From Mucilaginibacter lappiensis (GTDB lineage Bacteria > Bacteroidota > Bacteroidia > Sphingobacteriales > Sphingobacteriaceae): a stretch of 64,000 nucleotides of DNA. The notes beneath the pieces were generated by a model that was not told the origin of the DNA, made no database searches, and was given only the letters and a program-made list of their open reading frames with translations. Position numbers and translations under genes: made by a program. This document shows, piece after piece, positions 28,719-36,239 of the stretch. Every line of letters begins with the position of its first letter. Positions within the stretch are counted from its first letter, which is position 1. Location: assembly GCF_900155965.1 (NCBI RefSeq), contig NZ_FTMG01000002.1, positions 372,001 through 436,000 on the forward strand, given 5' to 3'.

Positions 28719-28872
28719 AAAGTATGTTTTATTTATTTATAAAGATAGCTTTAACATGCCAAAGATTTACAATGATAAAAGCACGATTTTGTTTGAAACC
28801 CCTTTAAAACAGGCCGTATTTATAGCTAAAATATTTTTTTTAAATTTTATTTTTAATTTATCAGTAAAGCTA

Positions 28873-28880
28873 TATCTTTG
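28873..28880 (+). promoter_or_regulatory. -7 box of the tRNA-Glu promoter
   Basis: TATCTTTG matches TAnnTTTG and lies 33 bases before the mature tRNA 5' end, with an AT-rich upstream tract. Confidence 0.55.
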
Positions 28881-28912
28881 CAATCCCAAAACAAGGGAAA
28901 ATAAATAAAAAT

Positions 28913-28984
28913 GGCCCGTTCGTCTAGGGGTTAGGACGTTAGATTTTCATTCTAGAAACAGGGGTTCGATTCCCCTACGGGCTA
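28913..28984 (+). tRNA. tRNA-Glu(UUC)
   Basis: The acceptor arms GGCCCGT and ACGGGCT pair (first pair G-U) with discriminator A at 28984. The D-arm begins TCGTCTAGGGGTTAGGAC. The anticodon loop TTTTCAT gives UUC. The T-arm contains GGGGTTCGATTCCCC. CCA is not encoded. The gene is intact because the island restored its 3' end on insertion. Confidence 0.95.
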
Positions 28985-28985
28985 C
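28973..28985 (+). other. attL core
   Basis: CCCTACGGGCTAC, the last 12 bases of tRNA-Glu plus one, recurs at 50816-50828. After one mismatch, AAG is also shared. Confidence 0.7.
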
Positions 28986-28992
28986 TAAGATT

Positions 28993-29024
28993 ATAACTAC
29001 TTGACTATCAAGTAGTTATTTTTG
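28993..29024 (+). terminator. Terminator after tRNA-Glu, supplied by the island
   Basis: ATAACTACTTGA pairs perfectly with TCAAGTAGTTAT around a CTA loop, followed by TTTTTG. Confidence 0.85.
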
Positions 29025-29445
29025 TTTTAGGGAATATGAACCTGAATATTCCTTAAAATACAAGTTGTTGACAATTAGTACATTACAATAATTTTCCTAC
29101 ATCCATCGGCTTAGATTAGAGCCATTTTTCTTCAAAAAGTGAGTAAAACGGTGAGTGCTTTGAAGCTAAATTATAGTTGAAAAGCACGTAGAAACCACCC
29201 CCTTCGTGTATTTAGTTAAGGTATGCGTTAAGCTGATAATTACATTTATGGCTTGCTTTCGGCACAACTAAATCATTACCAACATTTAAAAATTGGCAAA
29301 ACCTTAATGATCATGTTATCAAATTTGAACTAGTTCTTCTTCAGTCAGCATTATACATGGTAAACAATGCGGAACTGTGGTGAAACAAGGACTTTTCTGT
29401 TGATTTAGGCTAAAGCTTAATTTGCGGCTTTTTTAATATTTAAAA
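29025..29445. other. Gene-free left end of the island
   Basis: About 420 bp between the tRNA terminator and the integrase hold no ORF worth naming. In CTnDOT-like elements this position carries arm-type integrase sites and the integrase promoter. I see no clear repeated arm site by eye. Confidence 0.4.
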
Positions 29446-30669
29446 ATGATAACAAACTACACCTTACTTTTCTATCTAAAAAAGCCTAAGAAATATGAAT
29501 CAGGGCCAATGCCCATTTACATGAGAATCAAAGTAAACGGTAAAAGTGCAGAGATCTCAGTATGCCGGAAAGCTTCTCCTGATCGCTGGTGTTCAAAATC
29601 TCACCGGGAGAATGGTACTAAAGACAGCACTAAAGGGTTGAACTCTTACCTGGATAACCTACAAAAGCTATTGGCAGAAGCTCACCTCAAGCTAATGCAT
29701 GAGCGAAAAAAGATAACCGCCCTGAGCTTAAAAAATAAATTCCTGGACCGGAATGATAAGTACTACTTAATACTTGAGCTTTTTAAAGCTCATAATGCAG
29801 AAATGGAATCTATGCTCGGGGTTGAATTTGAGCCAAATACATTAAAAGGGTATAAAACCAGTTTAGGGCATTTACAGAACTATATTAAAACAAAATACAA
29901 AAAAGCAGACTTGGAGATTGACCGGCTGGATTATTCATTTATTCGCGATTATGATTATTATTTAAAAAAGGAAGCTAAGTGTCTACCCGTAACCGTGGCA
30001 AAATACATTAAGCATCTCAAGAAAATCGTCAATCATTGTTTAAAAACCAAACTATTAAAGGAGAATCCTTTCTCAGAATATAAACCTAAACTCAAGATAA
30101 GAGAAAGAGATTTTCTTACACAGGAGCAGTTAGACAGAATCATCACCAGGGAAATAGAATCACAACGTGTGGAACAAGTTCGGGATATCTTCGTCTTTTG
30201 TTGTTATACAGGATTGTCTTATGCAGATGTGAAAAAGCTAAGCAGAAATGAGATCGTGCCTGGCATTGACGGAGAACAGTGGATAATGACCACCAGGAAA
30301 AAGACAGAGACCTCGTCAAAGATACCCTTATTAAAGCCAGCCTTAGTTATTATTGAAAAGTATAAAGATCACCCACGTTGTGAAAATGATGGTATTGTGC
30401 TACCGGTGTTAAGCAATCAAAAAATGAATAGCTATCTGAAGGAGATAGCTAAGGAATGCGACATCACTCAGAACCTTACTTTCCATCTCGCCCGGCATAC
30501 CTTTGCAACAACAGTAACTTTAACAAATGGTGTTCCCATAGAAAGTGTGAGTAAAATGCTCGGGCATCTGGATATAAAAACTACGCAGCATTATGCTAAG
30601 GTTATTGATCTGAAAATAAGTAAGGATATGCAAGCACTTCGAAAAATACTTGACGAGCAAGTAGATTAA
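29446..30669 (+). CDS. int: Tyrosine recombinase (Bacteroidota integrase)
   Basis: This enzyme integrates and excises the island at tRNA-Glu. The 407 residues comprise an N-terminal arm-binding domain (TLLFYLKKPKKYESGPMPIY), a SAM-like core-binding domain (about 105-205), and a catalytic domain. Catalytic residues seen are the HLARHTFA box (His and Arg), LGHLDIKTTQHYAK (His and the nucleophile Tyr) and a lysine region before it. The usual first arginine (TGLR) is serine here (TGLSYADVKKL). IntDOT likewise lacks this arginine, so the enzyme may still work. The gene sits at the tRNA-proximal end, as expected. Confidence 0.93.
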   Translation: MITNYTLLFYLKKPKKYESGPMPIYMRIKVNGKSAEISVCRKASPDRWCSKSHRENGTKDSTKGLNSYLDNLQKLLAEAHLKLMHERKKITALSLKNKFLDRNDKYYLILELFKAHNAEMESMLGVEFEPNTLKGYKTSLGHLQNYIKTKYKKADLEIDRLDYSFIRDYDYYLKKEAKCLPVTVAKYIKHLKKIVNHCLKTKLLKENPFSEYKPKLKIRERDFLTQEQLDRIITREIESQRVEQVRDIFVFCCYTGLSYADVKKLSRNEIVPGIDGEQWIMTTRKKTETSSKIPLLKPALVIIEKYKDHPRCENDGIVLPVLSNQKMNSYLKEIAKECDITQNLTFHLARHTFATTVTLTNGVPIESVSKMLGHLDIKTTQHYAKVIDLKISKDMQALRKILDEQVD

Positions 30670-30671
30670 TC

Positions 30672-30703
30672 AAACTCAACTATTTTACAAAATAGTTGAG
30701 TTT
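30672..30703. terminator. Hairpin directly after the integrase
   Basis: A perfect 15-bp stem (30672-30686 with 30689-30703) and a two-base loop follow the stop codon by two bases. The T-run is within the stem, so it could act as a bidirectional terminator. Confidence 0.65.
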
Positions 30704-30704
30704 A

Positions 30705-30754
30705 TAGGACTCATAATTCTTTTGGTACCTGGTTCGAGCCCAGGTGGGCGCACA
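30705..30754 (+). pseudogene. 3' half of a CAU-anticodon tRNA (tRNA-Met-like)
   Basis: CTCATAA (30710-30716) has the shape of an anticodon loop with CAU. A variable region, a perfect T-arm (CCTGGTTCGAGCCCAGG), acceptor 3' strand TGGGCGC and ACA follow. No 5' half is present upstream, where the integrase hairpin lies. It is therefore a displaced tRNA 3' end of the sort left at the far junction of an integrated element. Confidence 0.75.
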
Positions 30755-30785
30755 AATTGGAAAGAGTAATCCTTTCCAAGCAAAT

Positions 30786-30818
30786 AAGTCGTTTCTCCGG
30801 GAGGAGAGCGGCTTTTTT
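30786..30818 (+). terminator. Terminator belonging to the tRNA-Met remnant
   Basis: AAGTCG...CTCC / GGAG...CGGCTT with a GGGA loop is followed by a T-run. The distal half (AGAGCGGCTTTTTTGT) matches the terminator at 50830-50863 after the other tRNA end. Confidence 0.65.
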
Positions 30819-30914
30819 GTATCAAAAACGCAGTTTTTTTCTCGCGGCATCTGACGGGTGATTACCACAGGTTCAGTCAGATCTTACATAATATCTTGTT
30901 TAAAGATTTAAGTT

Positions 30915-31020
30915 ATGGCAAGAGTCAGCGCCGTGATTCTTAAACACCACGAATTGAAGGACGGGGACCTTTAATGTCAAGATCCGAGGATGCGCCCTTA
31001 TACGCCAAGCGGAAGAATGA
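30915..31020 (+). pseudogene. Frameshifted N-terminal remnant of a second tyrosine integrase
   Basis: ATG at 30915 opens MARVSAVILKHHELKDG, the typical N-terminus of Bacteroidota integrases, and stops after 19 codons. Removing one G from the GGGG run at 30963-30966 lets translation continue as GTFNVKIR, which is the next expected block (DGTFNVKIR). The fragment then runs out at 31020. It has no catalytic domain. It lies just inside the tRNA-Met remnant, as an integrase gene of that older element should. Confidence 0.8.
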
Positions 31021-31472
31021 GCCGAGGCACTGCCCCCACATATCAATCAGGCAGAATATTTTATGCCGGAATTTTCGCTGGAGATGAACTTGGAACATTA
31101 TATAGACAATTTACTAAACCAGCATTTACAGGGAAAGGAAACGGCTTCATTCCGAAAAAAAATGGAAAAAGCGATGATCAATGGCATCGCATTCGGGATG
31201 CAGATGAATCATTTGGCCGTATAGCTTTCAAACGCCCGCTTGCCGAGATCCTTGGTCAGCCAAGCGGTATTAGCGCTATTCGTAATACGATCACTAACAA
31301 GGTATTGCCTGAGCTGACCGGCGGCGGCAAGATCCTGAATAATAATATTCCTGAAAAGATACTCATTGATGCCGGACTGAAACCGGACCAATATTTAAAA
31401 CTCGACACACCAGATAATAACAAGCAAAGAAAACCTTGGGAAGGTGGCGATGAGCATCGGACAAGGGTTTGA
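30990..31472 (+). CDS. Hypothetical protein, 160 residues (uncertain)
   Basis: The frame is open for 160 codons. Codon use looks genuine from about residue 75 onward (EILGQPSGISAIRNTITNKV, LNNNIPEKILIDAGLKPDQY), but the first 30 residues overlap the integrase remnant and look accidental. No family is recognised and no membrane segment is present. It competes with a 53-codon ORF in another frame (31063-31224). A frameshifted composite gene is possible. It is followed by the SIR2-like gene after 77 bp. Confidence 0.4.
   Translation: MRPYTPSGRMSRGTAPTYQSGRIFYAGIFAGDELGTLYRQFTKPAFTGKGNGFIPKKNGKSDDQWHRIRDADESFGRIAFKRPLAEILGQPSGISAIRNTITNKVLPELTGGGKILNNNIPEKILIDAGLKPDQYLKLDTPDNNKQRKPWEGGDEHRTRV
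31063..31224 (+). CDS. Possible small protein, 53 residues
   Basis: ATG at 31063 gives MPEFSLEMNLEHYIDNLLNQ followed by HLQGKETASFRKKMEKAMI, a helical, charged composition that looks more protein-like than the overlapping longer frame in this stretch. No family is recognised. Either this or the first part of the 160-codon frame is real, or both belong to a broken gene. Confidence 0.35.
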   Translation: MPEFSLEMNLEHYIDNLLNQHLQGKETASFRKKMEKAMINGIAFGMQMNHLAV

Positions 31473-31549
31473 AACTATGAGTTGCACCTTGGTTTGTCCG
31501 TTTATCCGTGCGAATCTTATGAGTTCTATAATTATAACAGGAAGATTTA

Positions 31550-32512
31550 ATGATCCTTAATGATTACCGTAGTATAATACCTATTTTTAGTCAACAAACC
31601 TCAGTTATGTCACTTAGAAATATTATAGAAAGAAACCAAACTGATATTGCATTCATTGTCGGCAATGGTATCAATAGATTCCCTAATAATCCGGATGCAA
31701 TTTCATGGGATCATCTTCTCCTTAAACTGTGGCAAAAGTTCGCACCTGATGTTTTCAAAGGGGACAGGGTTCCGAAGGGTATTACGTTAACAGAATTTTA
31801 CGACCTCTTAGATCTTTCTAATGCCCAACTTGAACCTACACAAAATTATGCCATTCAAAAAGAAGCTGCATCGATAATGAATGACTGGAATTTTCGCCCG
31901 CATCACGGGGTGTTTATTTTAAAAGCCATTGAGCTTAACGCACCTGTGTTAACGACGAATTTTGATATGATATTGCCTGCCGCAGGCAACTTGGAGCAAT
32001 ATTATATGTCCAGTAAATCTTTTACAGACTTTTATCCCTGGACGACTTATTATGGTTTAGAACAGCATGCGTCACCGACTGACGGTTTCGGTGTCTGGTA
32101 CATTAACGGGTTTGTAAAGTATTATCGCAGTATCAGATTAGGGTTGACACATTATATGGGATGTGTGGAACGGGCGCGTGAGTTTTTGCATAAGGGTGAA
32201 AACAATCCTTTCAATGGAAAAAATCAGCAGGAATGGCGGGGATTTAACACATGGCTCCATATTATTTTCAATAAGAACCTTTGCATTTTAGGGTTATCGC
32301 TGGAAGAGAACGAAGTTTTTATACGTTGGTTGCTTATTGAGCGAGCACGATACTTTAAGAAATTTCCTGACCGGGCTAAAAAAGGTTGGTACGTTGCATC
32401 GGCAAATCCTGACGATGCATTGGAAGGAAAAAAAATGTTTATGCGGAGCGTTGGGTTAGAATTTATAGAAACTGAGAACTATGACGAAATTTACGATACA
32501 CCATGGAGATAA
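31550..32512 (+). CDS. SIR2-like domain protein (putative defence NADase)
   Basis: SIR2-like proteins in defence systems usually destroy NAD+ on infection. The 320 residues show the fold: IAFIVGNGINRF (nucleotide loop, about 33-44), SWDHLLLKLW, VLTTNFDMIL (N137), VWYINGFVKYYRSIRLG and LTHYMG (180-204), and LCILGLSLEENEVF. Where relatives read IHG with the catalytic His, this one has ING (N186), so activity may be altered; H201 is nearby. An inner ATG at 31607 (MSLRNIIERNQTDIAF) is an equally good start. The stop overlaps the start of the channel gene by 10 bp, implying a two-protein unit. Confidence 0.8.
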   Translation: MILNDYRSIIPIFSQQTSVMSLRNIIERNQTDIAFIVGNGINRFPNNPDAISWDHLLLKLWQKFAPDVFKGDRVPKGITLTEFYDLLDLSNAQLEPTQNYAIQKEAASIMNDWNFRPHHGVFILKAIELNAPVLTTNFDMILPAAGNLEQYYMSSKSFTDFYPWTTYYGLEQHASPTDGFGVWYINGFVKYYRSIRLGLTHYMGCVERAREFLHKGENNPFNGKNQQEWRGFNTWLHIIFNKNLCILGLSLEENEVFIRWLLIERARYFKKFPDRAKKGWYVASANPDDALEGKKMFMRSVGLEFIETENYDEIYDTPWR

Positions 32513-33258
32513 GAAAGCCTAACCCATTTCGTGAGAAGCAAAAAGAATATCGTGATGTTGTTTTTGACAACAAAAACCAGGTGGCGTTTGGTGTTGAATG
32601 GGTAATTCGTGTTATATTGATTTACACGCCATGGTGGTTTTTTCCTGGAAATTGGATCAAGGCAGCAACAGATCGCCCCCACATTTTTGTGCGCCGGATA
32701 CTTATTGATATTTATGTAATTGCTAAAGTTGTAATTTCCTGGGGGCTTATTACGCATCAGTATGCCGACAACTGGTATGTGACACTAATACTCGTTTGGC
32801 TTGCAATAGAAACGATTTATGCTTTGCTGGGTGGTGTCTTTCTCCGGGACGTTTGGAGTGAGCCGTTCAGTTATCAGCGGAACCTGACCTTAATGTTGAT
32901 CAACTATATTGAAATATGTCTGTGCTTTGCTGCGTTCTACACTTTTAAAGAACATCAGGTCAATAATGCAGGACGTTCTTTATTTGTGATTAATGACAGT
33001 TTGATCAGTGCAGACAAGCATTTGACATCGTCTCAGGCTATTTATTTCAGTTTTGTTACCGCAGCAACGATAGGATACGGAGATATCAGCCCTAAAGATG
33101 AATCCATTCAGCATATCGTAATCTTGCAGATCATGCTTTCGTTGTCTTTTATTGTAATGTTCATCGCTAATGTTTCAGGAAAACTAGGAACAGGGGCTTT
33201 TGCAGCTGCATCCCAAAATGCCAGCCAAACTACTCCAACCGAAGGCCCCGACGGTTAA
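32503..33258 (+). CDS. Potassium-channel-like membrane protein
   Basis: This 251-residue protein has about four membrane helices (starting near residues 31, 64, 91 and 128), then a pore loop with the K+ selectivity filter TIGYGDISP (189-197), and a final helix (about 203-225). The C-terminal tail of about 25 residues is flexible (Ala/Gln/Thr-rich), with no RCK or cyclic-nucleotide domain. It is translationally coupled to the SIR2-like gene by a 10-bp overlap. In a defence island this suggests a membrane-depolarising effector controlled by, or controlling, the SIR2 protein. That functional link is inference; the channel call rests on the filter and topology. Confidence 0.8.
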   Translation: MEIRKPNPFREKQKEYRDVVFDNKNQVAFGVEWVIRVILIYTPWWFFPGNWIKAATDRPHIFVRRILIDIYVIAKVVISWGLITHQYADNWYVTLILVWLAIETIYALLGGVFLRDVWSEPFSYQRNLTLMLINYIEICLCFAAFYTFKEHQVNNAGRSLFVINDSLISADKHLTSSQAIYFSFVTAATIGYGDISPKDESIQHIVILQIMLSLSFIVMFIANVSGKLGTGAFAAASQNASQTTPTEGPDG

Positions 33259-33468
33259 TTAATGAAATTTTCAACACAAATTATTTATGTCAATAAATTA
33301 CTAAAATAATTAGTATTTTCGTGCGTTTATCTTGAATTGTATTTGCCTCAGACATGCAAGGCATTAATGCTTTTCAAAGCATTTCAATGAAATAGTTGTA
33401 TAGTATTTGGGGTCTTTTAGCCGATTATAATCGGATTTGTTTAGTTTTGATTTGGGATAAAGAGGTTT

Positions 33469-34644
33469 ATGAAACTTAAAATTATCGATTTATTTGCAGG
33501 TGCAGGAGGTTTTACCCTTGGGTTTAAACAGTTTAAGGCTGGAGATAAAGCAGTGTTCGATTCCGTATGGGCCAACGACTTTAATAAAGATGCGACGGAG
33601 ACCTATAACGCCAATTTTGGCGTACATTGTACGCATGGTGATATTGTCAGCATTCTGGAAGACCCTGAAACGGTTATTCCTCAGGCTGATGTGGTTATAG
33701 GAGGGCCGCCCTGCCAGGGATTCAGCTTGCTAAACCGTAACCGCGAACTTGATCCGAGAAAAGCTTTATGGCTGCCTTTTATGGATATTGTACAGCGGTC
33801 AGGAGCTTCTGTCTTCATTATGGAGAATGTACCGGAGTTGCTTACTTCAGAAGAATTTAAGGAAATAGAAAGAGTTGCTAACGATCTTGGATTTACAATC
33901 AGAGCATCAAAACTGATCGCGGCTAATTACGGCGTTGCCCAGGTCAGGACAAGAGCTTTTATCATGGGGTCAAAATTAGCTGACCCTGAGAATGTGTTCC
34001 CGCCTTTGCGCACGCACCGTGATCCCCGGGATAAAAAGGCGCTGGATCTGAAATTATATAAACCGAATGCGCAGCCGTGGACGACATTACGCGAGGCCAT
34101 TGGTGACCTTGATCAGCCTGTTGGGACGGAGATTAGAGGTGAAAAAGGCACAAATGTACTACATTTCGGAAGAAATCCGACTCCGATGAGCATCCAGCGG
34201 TATAAAGCCATACCGGAACAGGGAATGAACAGGTTTGACCTATTCCGTCTTGCTCCGGAATTAACACCTCAGTGCTGGATCAATAAAAAAAGTGGGGGTA
34301 CCGATCTTTTCGGCAGATTATGGTGGGACAGACCATCGGTAACGATACGGACAGAATTTTTTAAACCGGAAAAAGGAAGATATTTACATCCTGAACAGAA
34401 CCGGCCTATCACACACCGCGAAGCGGCCAGGATACAGGCTTTTCCGGATGATTTTGTATTTAAGGGAAGTAAAACCGAAATTGCAAGACAAATCGGTAAT
34501 GCAGTTGCTGTCGGTATGGCAAAAACAATTGCAGCTACCGTATACGAACACTTTTTATTAACACAACCGGAACAAACACCTGTCACAAATAAAAGACTTA
34601 ACTGCGAATGGCAAAAAAGAAACCATCAGCCTTTGATCTCCTGA
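33469..34644 (+). CDS. DNA (cytosine-5) methyltransferase
   Basis: It methylates C5 of cytosine in a specific sequence. The 391 residues carry motif I (IIDLFAGAGGFTLGF), motif IV with catalytic C82 (GGPPCQGFS), motif VI (IMENVPELL), motif VIII (AQVRTRAFIMG), a target-recognition region (about 200-300), and motifs IX/X (REAARIQAFPDDF, QIGNAVAVGMA). It overlaps the HNH nuclease gene by 37 bp and is followed by vsr, which together form a type II restriction-modification set. Its recognition sequence cannot be read from the protein. Confidence 0.94.
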   Translation: MKLKIIDLFAGAGGFTLGFKQFKAGDKAVFDSVWANDFNKDATETYNANFGVHCTHGDIVSILEDPETVIPQADVVIGGPPCQGFSLLNRNRELDPRKALWLPFMDIVQRSGASVFIMENVPELLTSEEFKEIERVANDLGFTIRASKLIAANYGVAQVRTRAFIMGSKLADPENVFPPLRTHRDPRDKKALDLKLYKPNAQPWTTLREAIGDLDQPVGTEIRGEKGTNVLHFGRNPTPMSIQRYKAIPEQGMNRFDLFRLAPELTPQCWINKKSGGTDLFGRLWWDRPSVTIRTEFFKPEKGRYLHPEQNRPITHREAARIQAFPDDFVFKGSKTEIARQIGNAVAVGMAKTIAATVYEHFLLTQPEQTPVTNKRLNCEWQKRNHQPLIS

Positions 34645-35591
34645 AAACTAAAGAAGAACTTACTTCTTTGTTGGATAATTTTTCTGATCTGGTATCGTCA
34701 GGTACCGCCGACGTAAGGGCACAGGTGCTGGAACTTATTCCTGCTTTCTATTTATTAAGAAAACTTGGAACAAATATTCTTCCTGAAGGCGATGCTGTGG
34801 GTGCCAGGGAGCGGATACTGATATATCTGCAGAGATATCCGGAAAAGATTATCAGCAGCGATGAGCTGCTGGTCGTTTCAGGTATAACAGATTATCAGCG
34901 ACGAATCAGAGAGTTGCGCTCGGAAATGGGGTGGCCGGTGTTGAGCGGTAATACTATCAAAAGTATGCTGAAGGAAGGTGACTGGGATAATGTAGTGGCA
35001 GACGTATCCGCTATTAAACCGGCTCAATACATTTTCCTGAAATCCGGTCAGGATAAGGAAGCGGCTTACCGCTGGAAACTGAGCAACGTGATTCGCAGAA
35101 AGAACATTTCCATCAAAGATAAATTACTGGAGTTTTTCAAAAATAATATAGGCCGAAGCATTACAGGTGAAGAGTTGAGTTACCTGGCAAAAGATGCTAC
35201 AGAGTGGGCTCGGCGGGTTCGAGAACTCAGGACGGAAGAAGGTTGGCCGGTTAAAACAAGGAATACAGGACGGCCGGAATTGCCGGTCGGTGTATATGTT
35301 TTCGAAGAAGATAAGCAGGCTGAGCAGCATGACCGTAAGATTGAAGACAGTACAAGAATAAAAGTACTGGAAAGGGATCATTTCAGTTGCCGTAAATGCG
35401 GCTGGAATCTGAATATGATCAGGCAGGAAGATCCGCGTCAGTTCCTGGAACTGCATCATCTGGAATACCATGCTCATAAGGGAGAAAATTCAGAAGAGAA
35501 TCTGATCACGATTTGTAATGTGCACCATGACTATATTCATAAACACAAAATGAAGAAGGATCAGGTGCTGGAATGGGTGGAAGAAAAATAG
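34608..35591 (+). CDS. HNH endonuclease, probable restriction enzyme
   Basis: This 327-residue protein probably cleaves unmethylated target sites. The N-terminal two thirds contain two copies of a winged-helix-like unit, each ending RRIRELRSEMGWPV (about 98-111) or RRVRELRTEEGWPV (about 202-215). The C-terminal HNH domain (about 248-325) has zinc ligands FSCRKCGWN (C261, C264) and ICNVHHDYIH (C303, H306/H307) and catalytic ELHHLEYH. The 37-bp overlap with the methyltransferase gene indicates coupled expression. A methylation-dependent nuclease is less likely, given the partner. Confidence 0.85.
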   Translation: MAKKKPSAFDLLKTKEELTSLLDNFSDLVSSGTADVRAQVLELIPAFYLLRKLGTNILPEGDAVGARERILIYLQRYPEKIISSDELLVVSGITDYQRRIRELRSEMGWPVLSGNTIKSMLKEGDWDNVVADVSAIKPAQYIFLKSGQDKEAAYRWKLSNVIRRKNISIKDKLLEFFKNNIGRSITGEELSYLAKDATEWARRVRELRTEEGWPVKTRNTGRPELPVGVYVFEEDKQAEQHDRKIEDSTRIKVLERDHFSCRKCGWNLNMIRQEDPRQFLELHHLEYHAHKGENSEENLITICNVHHDYIHKHKMKKDQVLEWVEEK

Positions 35592-35774
35592 AAACTGTTC
35601 ACTTTTAAATTACATGATTGTCTTCTCCCTGTCCTAAAAGTATTTCCAAGCTCCTTAAGGATTGTTCATTAGCGTGATGCAGGAAATATTTCTTGTATAA
35701 ACAGGGGTGGATAAATATATACCATCGCCTTAGCTGGTGTAGTATTCTGGCACACAGGTTGCAGCTTATTTTTT

Positions 35775-36206
35775 ATGGCAGACGTCCACTCGAAGCAAAC
35801 AAGAAGTTACAATATGTCGCGGATCCGCGGCAAGGATACCAAGCCGGAAATGCTCGTCCGCAAATATTTATTTTCACGTGGCTTCCGCTTTCGTCTGCAT
35901 GTTAAAGATCTTGCCGGTAAACCTGATATTGTTCTGCCAAAATATAAAACCGTCGTATTTATTCATGGCTGTTTCTGGCATGGCCATGAAGGATGCCGTT
36001 ATTATACTATCCCAAAAACGAGAACTGAATGGTGGCTTAATAAGATTACCGGAAATACAGTTAATGATAACAAGGCATTCGCTACGTTGACAGAAAAAGG
36101 CTGGAGAATAATAACAGTATGGGAGTGTGAGCTTAAAAAGCAGGTAATTGAAAATACCATGACTGAGTTAGAACAGCTTATTCTAAATAGCCACCGATTA
36201 TCCTAG
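35775..36206 (+). CDS. vsr: Very short patch repair endonuclease
   Basis: Vsr nicks T:G mismatches formed when 5-methylcytosine deaminates, protecting sites of the linked methyltransferase. At 143 residues it is complete: RSYNMSRIRGKDTKPEMLVR, the catalytic Asp in GKPDIVLPKY, FIHGCFWHGHEGCR with the zinc and metal ligands, and WECELKK. The gene lies 183 bp after the HNH nuclease on the same strand and belongs to the m5C restriction-modification set. It converges on drmB 33 bp away, with no obvious terminator between. Confidence 0.94.
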   Translation: MADVHSKQTRSYNMSRIRGKDTKPEMLVRKYLFSRGFRFRLHVKDLAGKPDIVLPKYKTVVFIHGCFWHGHEGCRYYTIPKTRTEWWLNKITGNTVNDNKAFATLTEKGWRIITVWECELKKQVIENTMTELEQLILNSHRLS

Positions 36207-36239
36207 TGATGATAACGGATGGTCTGAGCAAGTATATTG

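Noticed and set aside
30680..30868. Minus-strand 62-codon ORF containing CAPTWARTRYQ
   Set aside because: This is the reverse translation of a tRNA 3' end and its terminator, a well-known false ORF.
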